Source: Caulobacter vibrioides OR37
GTDB lineage: Bacteria > Pseudomonadota > Alphaproteobacteria > Caulobacterales > Caulobacteraceae
Reading direction: 5' to 3'
NCBI RefSeq assembly: GCF_000372645.1
Contig: NZ_APMP01000012.1
Location: 1 to 64,000 of the forward strand
Length of the DNA: 64,000 bases
Shown here: positions 54,872 to 63,310 of the stretch, piece after piece
Layout: every line of letters begins with the position of its first letter
How positions within the stretch are numbered: position 1 is the first letter of the stretch
The notes under the pieces: generated by a model
The model's input: only the letters and a program-made list of their open reading frames with translations
Databases searched by the model: none
Told to the model about the DNA's origin: nothing
Translations under genes and position numbers: made by a program

Positions 54872-55180
54872 GAGCTCTCCTGTGGGGCTCGCGGCCCGAG
54901 CGACGACAACGTTCCCGGAACCTCGGTGTTCCTCTTGCCTTAGGCAAGACGCCATGGCGCGTCCTGCTGCCAGCGGCTGTCAGGAGTTGGCGGCCAAGAT
55001 CCGCCGCCACCGCCCGACACATTTTGGCCTCAATTTTTCAGCCGCGCATGGAGGGTCCCCGCTTCCGAGAGCGTCTCTCTTACGGAGGACGTCGGCCAGC
55101 CCCTTACGGGTCGACGCGCCTGCCGGTCGGGGAATTGAGCAGCCTCGACCGGCGCCATTCCCCCTCGAATTTTCGCGAAA
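54872..55180. other. Intergenic region between TetR gene and EgtB-EgtD
   Basis: About 310 bases without a convincing gene. It should hold the promoter of the egt gene at its left and the transcript end of the TetR gene at its right. An inverted pair CCGGTCGGGG/ a partial CGACCGG near 55127-55152 is the only structure I notice. No family of repeat from elsewhere in the window is present. Confidence 0.5.
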
Positions 55181-55810
55181 TCAAGCGTTTGGTTCGTCCA
55201 GCAGGCCCGAGATCACGAGCCGCAACACCTCGGTCGCGCGCTTGGGCGACAAGGCCTGTTCGCGACGCAGGCGGCTCCAGGCCTCGAAGCTGAGCATCAG
55301 ATCTATCGCCTCGAAGCGAACCTTGTCCTTGGCCAGCTCGGGCGGCAGTTGTCCGCGCAGGATGTCGCGCGACACGCGCACCATGCGCTCGCTGTCGGCC
55401 ACAAGGGCCGGCGACTGGTGGCGATGCACCTCGGACGCCCGCTTGAAAGCGGCGATCTTCTCGTAGGCCCACCCGCGCCGCTCGACCAGTTCCAGCACGC
55501 GCTCTCGCGGAGTCCCGCCCTTGAACGGCGTCTCGACCAAAGCCATCAGCTCCGAGGAGATCACTGCCGACATCTCGCGATAGAGGCTGTCCAGGTCGCT
55601 GAAGTGGCGGAACACCGTGCGCAGACCGACATCGGCGCGGGCCGCGACCAACTCCGCCGACGGCGAGACATCGCCTTCCCGCACAAGGTCCAGCATGGCC
55701 TGCACGATGCGGGCGCGACTGTCCTGCGACCGCCGCCGACGGCCATCGGCGGCGGGCTCCTCGACGCCGGTCTCGCTGGGGGGGCCAAGATAACGCACGG
55801 CGGAGCTCAC
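55181..55810 (-). CDS. TetR family regulator of the dehalogenase/sulfatase cluster
   Basis: 209-residue repressor starting at GTG 55810 with AGGAGA upstream. The helix-turn-helix is SRARIVQAMLDLVREGDVSP followed by AELVAARADVGLRTVFRHFS. The C-terminal ligand domain has no family label I can give. It lies 58 bases downstream of the metallo-hydrolase gene on the same strand, so it is probably in that transcript and controlled by the operator-like palindrome at 56997-57013. Confidence 0.86.
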   Translation of the reverse strand: MSSAVRYLGPPSETGVEEPAADGRRRRSQDSRARIVQAMLDLVREGDVSPSAELVAARADVGLRTVFRHFSDLDSLYREMSAVISSELMALVETPFKGGTPRERVLELVERRGWAYEKIAAFKRASEVHRHQSPALVADSERMVRVSRDILRGQLPPELAKDKVRFEAIDLMLSFEAWSRLRREQALSPKRATEVLRLVISGLLDEPNA

Positions 55811-55868
55811 GACCTGGATTCTCCTTGTTTCCGTCCGTGCTTAGACCGAGCGCCGCCGCGCGGCTACA

Positions 55869-56966
55869 TCAGAACTTGAAGAGGTTCAGACGGTTGGACC
55901 AACGGATCTCCTTCGACCCCGCCGGCAGCGAGGCGAAGTCCCCGTCGTGGCCCACCTTGATCGGCCCGCCGAAGATCGCGCGCGACCGGCCCAGGAACGG
56001 CCCTTCCAGCGCCCGCGTCGGCAGCGGCGGGATGATGTGGTAGAAAAGGACCTCGCGCGCGCCCGCTTCCTTCGCCTCGCGCGCCGCGACCTCGGGCGCG
56101 GTGTGATAGCTCAGGATGTCATGGAAGATGTGGGCGTAGTTGGAGCGCCCGCCCTCCATCGCCACCTCCCGCTGGACGGCCACTAGGTTCGGGGCCAGAC
56201 CCTCGTGGACCAGCAGGTCGACGCCCTTGGCCGCGCGAACAAGCCGTTCGGAGGGACCGGTGTCGCCGCTGATCACGACGCTGCGGCCCTTGTAGTCGAA
56301 GCGATAGCCCACCGCGCCCTCGACCGGATGATGCTGGACGGGAAAGGCCCAGACCTTCAGCCCCGGCTTCTCCAGCACCAGAACGTCGGGACCATTGGGA
56401 TCGGCCGTGAACGGATGCGGCGCGCCGCCAAAGCCCGACGGCGGCACGACGCTCTCGCCATGGTGCGCGATGCGATAGCCGCGATCCAGCGTATAGGCGG
56501 TCTCGAACCCCTGGACGACCTGATCCAGGCCTTGGGGCCCATAGATCGGCAGCGGAGCCTTGGCCGCGCCGCCAGCCCAGTGCTGCAGCATCAGCTCGCC
56601 CAGATCGCCGATGTGATCGGAGTGGTAGTGGGTGATGAACGCCGCCTGCAGCCGCGGGGGCGGAAGGTTCATGATCAGCAGGTTGCGGGTCGAGCCGGAC
56701 CCGGAATCGACGACGAACAGGTCCTTGCCCGCCAGCACCACGACACAGGGCCCCGCCCGTCCCGGGTCCGCCATCGGCGCGCCCGAGCCGCAGAGGCCCA
56801 CGTGCAGACCATCCGGCAGCTGGGCCAGCGGGTCGCTGGCGAGGATCTGCTTGTAGGCCTGACGCATGGTGGCTTCAGCCAGACGCTCGCGGAACAGCCA
56901 GGCGCCGCCCAGTCCCAGCAGCGCCACGGCCGCCGCCGCGCCCAATCCGATCCATAGTTTCCGCAC
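55869..56966 (-). CDS. MBL-fold metallo-hydrolase, membrane-anchored or exported
   Basis: 365-residue zinc hydrolase of the RNase Z-like/arylsulfatase-like MBL group, starting at GTG. The N-terminus ([20 protein letters not shown]) is a transmembrane anchor or signal peptide. The metal site is [17 protein letters not shown] (HxHxDH), followed by [29 protein letters not shown] and LVHEGLAPN. It is divergent from the dehalogenase gene (86 bases apart) with a palindrome in the gap. Substrate unknown; an ester, lactone or sulfate ester is possible. Confidence 0.88.
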   Translation of the reverse strand: MRKLWIGLGAAAAVALLGLGGAWLFRERLAEATMRQAYKQILASDPLAQLPDGLHVGLCGSGAPMADPGRAGPCVVVLAGKDLFVVDSGSGSTRNLLIMNLPPPRLQAAFITHYHSDHIGDLGELMLQHWAGGAAKAPLPIYGPQGLDQVVQGFETAYTLDRGYRIAHHGESVVPPSGFGGAPHPFTADPNGPDVLVLEKPGLKVWAFPVQHHPVEGAVGYRFDYKGRSVVISGDTGPSERLVRAAKGVDLLVHEGLAPNLVAVQREVAMEGGRSNYAHIFHDILSYHTAPEVAAREAKEAGAREVLFYHIIPPLPTRALEGPFLGRSRAIFGGPIKVGHDGDFASLPAGSKEIRWSNRLNLFKF

Positions 56967-56996
56967 GACCGCCTCCCGTCTTGACCACGAGCAGCT

Positions 56997-57013
56997 ATAA
57001 TGACACTCATTAT
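56997..57013. promoter_or_regulatory. Palindromic operator-like site between metallo-hydrolase and dehalogenase genes
   Basis: ATAATGA and TCATTAT form a perfect inverted repeat around CAC, centred in the 86-base divergent promoter region. The sequence continues GCC. Sixteen of 20 positions match the region at 61112-61131. This suggests a site for the nearby TetR protein. Confidence 0.65.
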
Positions 57014-57052
57014 GCCAATATCAACAGTCGTAACGAACCACGGGAGAACGCC

Positions 57053-57973
57053 ATGGACGTGCTGCGCACGCCGGACGAGCGGTTTGAGAATCTTGCCGGC
57101 TGGCCCTACGCGCCGCGCTACACTCAGGTGCGCGACGCGGACGGAACCGAGCTGCGGATCCACCATGTCGATGAAGGTCCGCGCGATCAGCGGCCGATCC
57201 TGCTGATGCATGGCGAGCCGTCGTGGGCCTATCTGTATCGTCAGGTGATCGCCGACCTGACGGCGCGCGGCCGACGGGCCGTCGCCCCGGACCTGGTCGG
57301 CTTCGGGCGCTCCGACAAGCCCGCCGCCCGCGCCGACTATACCTTCGAGCGCCACGTGGCCTGGATGAGCGCCTGGCTGGTCCAGAACGATCTCAAGGAC
57401 ATCGTCCTGTTCTGCCAGGACTGGGGCGGACTGATCGGCCTGCGCCTGGTCGCGGCCTTTCCGGAGCGCTTCGCCGCCGTCGTGGCCTCGAACACCGGCC
57501 TGCCGATCGGGGTGGGTAAGAGCGAAGGCTTCGAGGCCTGGCTGAATTTCAGCCAGAATACGCCGGAGCTGCCGATCGGCTTCATCCTGAACGGCGGCAC
57601 GGCGCGCGAGCTCTCGGACGCCGAACGCGCCGCGTATGAGGCCCCCTTCCCCGACGAGACCTACAAGGAAGGCGCCCGGATCTTCCCCGCCCTGGTTCCG
57701 ATCACCCCCGAACATCCTTCGGTGGAAGAGAACAAGGCCGCCTGGGCGGTCCTGGAACGGTTCGAAAAGCCGTTCGTCACCGCCTTCAGCGACGCCGACC
57801 CGATCACGCGCGGCGGCGAGATGGTGTTCCAGAGCCGGGTGCCCGGCGCGCGAAACGCCGCGCACGTCACGCTGAAGGGCGGCCACTTCATCCAGGAGGA
57901 CAGCCCGTCCGAAATCGCCGCCCTGCTGGACGGCTTGGTCGCCTCCCTTCCGTCCCAGGAGCCCGTCGCATGA
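57053..57973 (+). CDS. Haloalkane dehalogenase
   Basis: 306-residue alpha/beta hydrolase of the DhlA/DhmA-like (HLD-I) type that turns haloalkanes into alcohols. Oxyanion region [13 protein letters not shown], nucleophile Asp123 and halide-holding Trp124 in [12 protein letters not shown], acid in [11 protein letters not shown], base His278 in [10 protein letters not shown] start at ATG 57053 ([17 protein letters not shown]); an upstream frame through the promoter is not conserved. The DUF1330 gene overlaps its end by 4 bases. Activity on halides is likely from the residues but untested. Confidence 0.92.
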   Translation: MDVLRTPDERFENLAGWPYAPRYTQVRDADGTELRIHHVDEGPRDQRPILLMHGEPSWAYLYRQVIADLTARGRRAVAPDLVGFGRSDKPAARADYTFERHVAWMSAWLVQNDLKDIVLFCQDWGGLIGLRLVAAFPERFAAVVASNTGLPIGVGKSEGFEAWLNFSQNTPELPIGFILNGGTARELSDAERAAYEAPFPDETYKEGARIFPALVPITPEHPSVEENKAAWAVLERFEKPFVTAFSDADPITRGGEMVFQSRVPGARNAAHVTLKGGHFIQEDSPSEIAALLDGLVASLPSQEPVA

Positions 57974-58386
57974 ACGTTTTGAACGCTGTTTTCCCGACGC
58001 CCGAGCAATTCCAGTCGTTCTTCGGCGCCCCCGAGGATGGTCCGTTCGTCATGGTCAACCTCCTGAAGTTCAAGGAGAAGGCCGAGTACGAGGACGGGTC
58101 CGAGCCGGATCTGCCGGGGCGCGAGGCCTATAATCGCTATGGGGTCGAGGTCGCCAAGCTGGTCACGGCCCTGGGCGGCAAGATCCGCTACAGCGGCGCG
58201 GTCACGGGCTTGATGATCGGCGAGATCGAGGAGCCGTGGGACGCCGTCGCCCTGGCCGAATACCCCTCGCTGGCCGCGTTCCAGAAGATGGCCCTGTCGC
58301 CCGAGATGCACGCCATCGAACATCACCGGAAGGCGGGCCTAGCCGGGCAGTTGAACATCCGCACGAAGCCCGGCCCGGGTTTCTAG
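57970..58386 (+). CDS. DUF1330 domain protein
   Basis: 138-residue dimeric ferredoxin-like (alpha/beta barrel) protein. Features: [40 protein letters not shown], and [20 protein letters not shown], as in DUF1330. Function is unknown. It is coupled to the dehalogenase by a 4-base overlap and may act in the same pathway. A bidirectional hairpin follows. Confidence 0.88.
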   Translation: MNVLNAVFPTPEQFQSFFGAPEDGPFVMVNLLKFKEKAEYEDGSEPDLPGREAYNRYGVEVAKLVTALGGKIRYSGAVTGLMIGEIEEPWDAVALAEYPSLAAFQKMALSPEMHAIEHHRKAGLAGQLNIRTKPGPGF

Positions 58387-58419
58387 GGCATCGCGCGGGG
58401 TGAGGACCGCGCGATGCCC
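58386..58419. terminator. Bidirectional terminator-like hairpin
   Basis: GGGCATCGCGCGG (58386-58398) pairs perfectly with CCGCGCGATGCCC (58407-58419) between the convergent DUF1330 and formylglycine-enzyme genes. It has no T-run on either side. Confidence 0.6.
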
Positions 58420-58425
58420 GGCGCC

Positions 58426-59439
58426 TCACCCCTGCCGCAGCACGGTCCTGAAGCCGATATGCGAAGCCCCGCCGTCGGGCGGCCCCGGCGTACGCGCCGC
58501 GGGGCGGTAGCGGAAGCAGAAGTCGTCCGAGCACAGGAACGACCCGCCCTTGATCACGTGCTTCGGCGTATTCGGTTCGTCGGGATCCAGCGCGCGGATT
58601 TCGGGCGGGCCGCCGGTTTCGATGACGCTGGCGGGGGCCAGTCCGGGCCGGAACCAGTCCTTTGTCCACTCCCAGACATTGCCGGCCATGTCGACCAGGC
58701 CATAGCCGTTGGGCGGGAAACAGCCGACGGGCGCGGCCTGGGCCTTGAAGCCGTCCGTCCCCAGATCCTGGGCGGGGAACACGCCCTGCCAGGTGTTGGC
58801 GCGCGGGTGGTCGGGCGTCTGGGGCTGGTCGCCCCACGTATAGCGCTTGCCGACGAGGCCGCCCCGCGCGGCGTATTCCCACTCCGCTTCGGTCGGCAGA
58901 TCGCGGCCCAGCCACTTGGCGTAGGCCATGGCGTCTTCCCAGGCGATGTGGACCACCGGCCAGGCCTCGCGCCCGCGAATGCTGGAGCGCGGCCCGTCGG
59001 GATGACGCCAGTCGGCGCCCGGGATCACCCGCCACCACTGGGAAGGGTCGTCCGACCTCGCCGCCTTCGCCCCCACGAAGACCAGCGAGGCCGGGACCCT
59101 CTGGGCCGCCGGCACGCGGGCGTAGCGCGCGGGGTCGAGCGGCCGTTCGGCCACGGTGCGGTATCCCGTGGCGGCGACGAACCGCGCGAAGGCGGCGTTG
59201 GTGACTTCGGTCCGATCGATCCAGAACGGCGCGACCTTGACGGTCTCCGGAGGTCCCTCCTCGGCCCGCAGCGGGGCCGCGCCCATGGCGAAGGTTCCGC
59301 CCGGCAGGCGGACCATGCCCGCCGTGCGGTGGGCCGGGTCCGGGACCGGAACGTCCTTCAGGCAGGCCTTGGGCGTCGGCTTGCCGCAGCTCGCCAGCGC
59401 CAGAGCCACCAGGACGAAAAGCGCTCTTAGTTGTCCCAA
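58426..59439 (-). CDS. Formylglycine-generating enzyme, lipoprotein form
   Basis: 337-residue protein of the SUMF1/FGE family, starting at TTG 59439, inside the end of the sulfatase gene (13-base overlap). The leader MGQLRALFVLVALALASCGK has a lipobox (LASC, Cys18). The FGE body runs GMVRLPGGTFAMG, FWIDRTEVTNAAFARFV, LPTEAEWEYAARGG, GNVWEWTKDWF. The active-site pair is present (Cys303 and Cys308 in GGSFLCSDDFCFRYRPAAR), which in FGE bind copper and convert sulfatase Cys to formylglycine. Exported FGE is unusual, as bacterial FGE usually acts in the cytoplasm. Confidence 0.9.
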   Translation of the reverse strand: MGQLRALFVLVALALASCGKPTPKACLKDVPVPDPAHRTAGMVRLPGGTFAMGAAPLRAEEGPPETVKVAPFWIDRTEVTNAAFARFVAATGYRTVAERPLDPARYARVPAAQRVPASLVFVGAKAARSDDPSQWWRVIPGADWRHPDGPRSSIRGREAWPVVHIAWEDAMAYAKWLGRDLPTEAEWEYAARGGLVGKRYTWGDQPQTPDHPRANTWQGVFPAQDLGTDGFKAQAAPVGCFPPNGYGLVDMAGNVWEWTKDWFRPGLAPASVIETGGPPEIRALDPDEPNTPKHVIKGGSFLCSDDFCFRYRPAARTPGPPDGGASHIGFRTVLRQG

Positions 59440-61079
59440 TAGATGTACTCGTCGTCCTTCTTGGCCGGCTGGCCGCCCGGATGGTCGATATAGATCGCGC
59501 CCGAGAGCAGCGAGGGCCAGGAGGGCTTGGCCATCTGACTGTCCAACTGCGCCAGCGTGGCCTTCAGCTCGCGCACCTTTTCGGGGTTGGACTTGGAGAG
59601 ATCGTGGCGCTCCGTGGGGTCCGCCGACAGATCGTACAGCCAGACCCTGTTTGGCTCCTGGGCGACCTGCAGCTTCCAGCCGCCCGACAGCACGACCTCG
59701 TAGCGGCCCGAGCGCCAGTACATGGCCTTGTGCGGGTCTCCGGTCGTCTGTCCCTTCACGAACGGGACGAGGTCGACGCCGTCGATGACCCGATCCTTGG
59801 GCACGGGAGCGCCGGCCGCCCCGGCGGCGGTGGCGAAGATGTCCACGTGACCGACCGGGCTGCGATAGATCCCGCCCGCCGGCAATTGCCCCGGCCAGCG
59901 CAGCAGGAACGGCACGTGGATGCCGCCTTCGAAGAAGGTCGCCTTCCAGCCGCGATAGGGTTTGTTGATGTCCGGCAGCCCGATGTAGTTGGCCCCGCCG
60001 TTGTCGGACGTGAAGATCACCAGGGTGTTCTTGTCGAGGCCCTTGTCCTTCAGCGTCTGAAGCACGCGTCCGATATTGCGGTCGAGGTTGCGGACCATGG
60101 CGCCATAGACCCGCAGGCGGTGATCCTTGATCCGCGGCAGGGCGTCGTAGTCGGCCTTGGGCGCCTGCAGCGGCGTGTGCACCGCGTTGTAGGCCAGATA
60201 CATGAAGAACGGCCGGTTCTTGTTCTTGTCGATCGCCGTGATCGCCTGATCCGTCAGGTAGTCGGTCATGTAGGCGTTCGGATGGAACAGCTTGGAGCCG
60301 TTGTACTGCACCGCATAGGGCAGCGCGCCCCACAGGAACTTGTCGATCGGGTCGAAGTCCTGACGCGACTCCTCGACCGAGGGATCGCCGGCCGGGGCGA
60401 ACAGCGAGGCGCCCGCCATGAAGCCCAGGCTCTCGTCGAAGCCCTGATCCTCGGGCCGCGAGCCCTTGACCCCGCCCAGGTGCCACTTGCCCAGGTGAAT
60501 GGTGTGATAGCCGCGCGGCTTCAGCGCCTCGGCGATGGTGATCTCGGTCGAGGGCACGGCCTCGCTGCTGTCGTCCCGGGGCGCGTTCTTCACCTCGGCG
60601 GCGTTGAAACGCGAGGGATGCAGCGGATCGCCCGCGTGGCCGCCGACGACGCGGGAGAAGGCCACCGGCGTGGGCGTGAACTCGAAGCCGAACCGGGTGG
60701 CGTAGCGGCCGGTCATGATCGCCGCCCGCGACGGCGCGCAGGTGGCGTTGCCCGCATAGCCGTTGGCGAAGGTCACCCCGTCATGGGCGATGGAATCGAT
60801 ATTGGGCGTGGGCACGGCGCCATTGGCGACGCCCCCGCCGTTCAGGGTGATGTCATTGTAGCCGAGGTCGTCGGCCAGGATGAACACGACGTTCGGCGGC
60901 CGCTCGCCCGTCGGCGCCTCGCTGGGCCCCTGCGCCCAGGCCACCGGGTGGTAGGCCTCGATCTTCGGCTGCTTGGCCCGCGCGGCCAGAATGATCAGGT
61001 CAAAGCGGAAGTGCCAAAGGGCGGCGCCCGCCGCGACCAGAACGGCGACCGCCGCCAAGGCTATTTTCCAACCCTTCAT
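59427..61079 (-). CDS. Membrane-anchored sulfatase (type I, Cys type)
   Basis: 550-residue sulfatase. I start at ATG 61079 (MKGWKIALAAVAVLVAAGAA) after GGGAGG; the N-terminal helix anchors it or is cleaved. The core starts PPNVVFILADDLGYNDITL with metal-binding Asp70 and Asp71. The modification site is Cys114 in NATCAPSRAAIMTGRY (C-x-P-x-R), so it needs the FGE encoded next. Later marks: GKWHLGG, TSDNGG, and PFLLRWPG. The substrate, likely an arylsulfate or alkyl sulfate ester, is unknown. Confidence 0.94.
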   Translation of the reverse strand: MKGWKIALAAVAVLVAAGAALWHFRFDLIILAARAKQPKIEAYHPVAWAQGPSEAPTGERPPNVVFILADDLGYNDITLNGGGVANGAVPTPNIDSIAHDGVTFANGYAGNATCAPSRAAIMTGRYATRFGFEFTPTPVAFSRVVGGHAGDPLHPSRFNAAEVKNAPRDDSSEAVPSTEITIAEALKPRGYHTIHLGKWHLGGVKGSRPEDQGFDESLGFMAGASLFAPAGDPSVEESRQDFDPIDKFLWGALPYAVQYNGSKLFHPNAYMTDYLTDQAITAIDKNKNRPFFMYLAYNAVHTPLQAPKADYDALPRIKDHRLRVYGAMVRNLDRNIGRVLQTLKDKGLDKNTLVIFTSDNGGANYIGLPDINKPYRGWKATFFEGGIHVPFLLRWPGQLPAGGIYRSPVGHVDIFATAAGAAGAPVPKDRVIDGVDLVPFVKGQTTGDPHKAMYWRSGRYEVVLSGGWKLQVAQEPNRVWLYDLSADPTERHDLSKSNPEKVRELKATLAQLDSQMAKPSWPSLLSGAIYIDHPGGQPAKKDDEYIYWDN

Positions 61080-61111
61080 CGGGGCCTCCCCTCGTTGTCG
61101 ACGCGAAGCAT

Positions 61112-61131
61112 ATATTGACATTCATCGTGCC
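61112..61131. promoter_or_regulatory. Second copy of the operator-like sequence
   Basis: ATATTGACATTCATCGTGCC lies in the 92-base gap between the divergent sulfatase and DsbA-like genes. It matches 16 of 20 bases of the sequence starting at 56997 (ATAATGACACTCATTATGCC). The position in the gap is also alike. It is less symmetric than the first copy. Confidence 0.55.
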
Positions 61132-61171
61132 GCTAGATGTCATCCGCACGACATTTCGGAGGCAACATATC

Positions 61172-62515
61172 GTGTCCCTGCGCACCGTCCTCATGCGAAG
61201 CGCGACCGCCGCCCTGACCAGCCCGGCTCGCCGACGCATGGCCCGCGACCTCGCCGCCCTGCGCGCCCGTCTTCGCGGCGAGACCCCGACGATCCGCTAT
61301 TTCCACCAGGCCGACGATCCCTATTCCCATCTCGCGGCCCAGGTCCTGCCCCGGCTTCGCGCGCGCTACGCCGCGCGGATCGAGATCTGTCTGGTCCCAC
61401 CGCCCGAGGACTCGGCGGCGCCGGACCGGGCCAGGCTGCGCGCCTACGGCCTGAGGGACGCCCAGCGGCTGGCGCGCGCCCGGGGCCTGGACTTCCCGTC
61501 CGACGCCGCCCTGCCCGCCCCCGACACCGTCCGCCAGCTGCAAGCCGTGCTGGCCGAGGCGCTGCGCCACGATCGCTTCGACGAGGCGGCGCTCGCCGCC
61601 GGAACCGCGATGTGGGCCGGTGATCAGGAGACCCTGAACCGTCTCGCGCCCCACCTAAAGAACCAGAGCACGGCCTCGCTCGATGACCTTCTGAAGCGAG
61701 GCGAACACGAGCGCCAGCGCCTGGGCCACTATCTGGGCGGCATGTTCCATTTCGAGGGCGAATGGTTTTGGGGCGTCGATCGCCTGGGTCATCTGGAAGC
61801 CCGCCTGGCGAACCGCGGCCTCGACCGGGAGCCGGGCTGCCCCGCCATCGCCCCCGCCTTCGAGCCGCGCCTGGAGGGGCCCCGCGAAGGCCCAGCGCCG
61901 ACCGTCGAGCTCTGGTTCTCGTTCCGCAGCCCCTATTCCTGGCTGGCCCTGCCGCGCGCGCGAACCCTGGCCCAGGCCTGGGGGGCGAAGCTGGAGCTGC
62001 GTCCCATCCTGCCGATGGTCATGCGCGGCCTGGCCGTGCCGCGCATCAAGACGCTCTACATCACCCTCGACTGCAAGCGAGAGGCCGAGCGTCTGGGCCT
62101 GCCGTTCGGCAAGATCGTCGATCCGGTCGGCGCGGGCGCCGCGCGAGCGCTGGCGGTGCTGCACCACGCGATCGATCTGGGCGTGGGCGAGACCTTCGCC
62201 GAACTGGGCCTGAAGGCCGCTTTCGCCGACGGCGACGCCCTCGCCGAGGACAAGGGCCTCTACGGCGTGGCCCGCGCCGCCGGTCTGACCGACGCGCAAA
62301 CCGCCGCCGCCCTGGCCGACGAAAGCTGGCGCCAGCGCGCCGAGGTCAATCGCGCCGCGCTCCTCGACGCCGGCCTCTGGGGCGCGCCGAGCTTCCGGAT
62401 CGCCGGCAAACCGGCCTACTGGGGTCAGGACCGTCTCTGGATGCTGGAAGACGACCTGCGCGCCGCGAAATCCTCGCCCCCGGCCGAAGCCCCTGGGGCT
62501 GACGCAAGGCCGTGA
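61172..62515 (+). CDS. Tandem DsbA-like/2-hydroxychromene-2-carboxylate isomerase-type protein
   Basis: 447-residue protein with two thioredoxin-fold DsbA-like halves. The first begins IRYFHQADDPYSHLAAQVLP (about residue 45), the second VELWFSFRSPYSWLALPRAR (about 245). Neither has a CxxC, so it is not an oxidoreductase of the DsbA type but closer to the glutathione-dependent isomerases (kappa GST/HCCA isomerase), where the SPYSW Ser or Tyr position binds glutathione. Starts at GTG 61172, 9 bases after GGAGG. Divergent from sulfatase; same regulatory sequence. Confidence 0.83.
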   Translation: MSLRTVLMRSATAALTSPARRRMARDLAALRARLRGETPTIRYFHQADDPYSHLAAQVLPRLRARYAARIEICLVPPPEDSAAPDRARLRAYGLRDAQRLARARGLDFPSDAALPAPDTVRQLQAVLAEALRHDRFDEAALAAGTAMWAGDQETLNRLAPHLKNQSTASLDDLLKRGEHERQRLGHYLGGMFHFEGEWFWGVDRLGHLEARLANRGLDREPGCPAIAPAFEPRLEGPREGPAPTVELWFSFRSPYSWLALPRARTLAQAWGAKLELRPILPMVMRGLAVPRIKTLYITLDCKREAERLGLPFGKIVDPVGAGAARALAVLHHAIDLGVGETFAELGLKAAFADGDALAEDKGLYGVARAAGLTDAQTAAALADESWRQRAEVNRAALLDAGLWGAPSFRIAGKPAYWGQDRLWMLEDDLRAAKSSPPAEAPGADARP

Positions 62516-62575
62516 TGAGCGGTTGCCGCTCAAAAGCGCTTGGGCGAATGACAACGTGGGACTATCCATTCGCCG

Positions 62576-63208
62576 ATGCTCACCCAGACCGACAGCACCG
62601 CGGCCCTCCCGGCCTCCGCCAGCGCCGCTGAACGGGCCCGCAATCACCGGCGGACGCCCGTCCGTCGCCTGCGCCTGGGCCTGGCGCTCTTCGCGATCGC
62701 CGTGGGCGTCGCGGTCGTGGGCCAGGCGTCCTGGCGCGGCTTCGTCGCGCAGAAGACCGACACCCAGGCCACCGGCCCCGCCCTGCAGCTGGGCAAGCCC
62801 CGCTTTTCCGGCACGCTGAAGGACGGTCGAGCCTTCCTGATCACCGCCGACAGCGCCGAGCGCGACGCCAAGGACGAAAACCTGGTGCACCTGGTGTCTC
62901 CGGTCTTGATCCGGGGATACGGCTCGCCCGAAGCCAGTCAGGCGACCGCCAAGTCCGGCGCCTATCGCGAGGACGCCCATACCCTGCTGCTGTCCGACGC
63001 GGTGAGAATCACCAGCGCGGAAGGCTATGTGTTCGACGCCCCCCAGGCGCTGATCGACACGCGCACCGGCGAGGTCAGCGGACAGTCGGGCATCGCGGGC
63101 GGGGGCCCGAAGGGCAGCACGCGCGCCAACAGCTATAACGTCACCGACAAGGGCGACCGTGTCGTGCTGAAGGGCCGCGTCCACACTCGGCTGGAGCGCC
63201 AGCGCTGA
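62576..63208 (+). CDS. lptC: LPS export protein LptC
   Basis: 210-residue bitopic protein of the lipopolysaccharide transport bridge. A cytoplasmic basic N-terminus (RNHRRTPVRRLRLGLAL) precedes one transmembrane helix (ALFAIAVGVAVVGQ), and a periplasmic LptC/OstA-like beta-jellyroll follows (GRAFLITADSAERDAKDENL, LLLSDAVRITSAEGYVFDA). lptA and lptB are not in the window. Confidence 0.85.
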   Translation: MLTQTDSTAALPASASAAERARNHRRTPVRRLRLGLALFAIAVGVAVVGQASWRGFVAQKTDTQATGPALQLGKPRFSGTLKDGRAFLITADSAERDAKDENLVHLVSPVLIRGYGSPEASQATAKSGAYREDAHTLLLSDAVRITSAEGYVFDAPQALIDTRTGEVSGQSGIAGGGPKGSTRANSYNVTDKGDRVVLKGRVHTRLERQR

Positions 63209-63310
63209 CGTGGCCGCCGCCAAACACGTCCGCCTCGCCGACTTTCCGTCACGCTCTCGGGTCCGATCGGGCCTGACGGCGGCCGGCTTCGCGCGCCTGG
63301 CGCCGACGGC

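Noticed and set aside
58426..60486. 686-residue frame joining the formylglycine enzyme to sequence inside the sulfatase gene
   Set aside because: The upstream part is an out-of-frame reading of the sulfatase. The lipobox leader directly follows the TTG at 59439.
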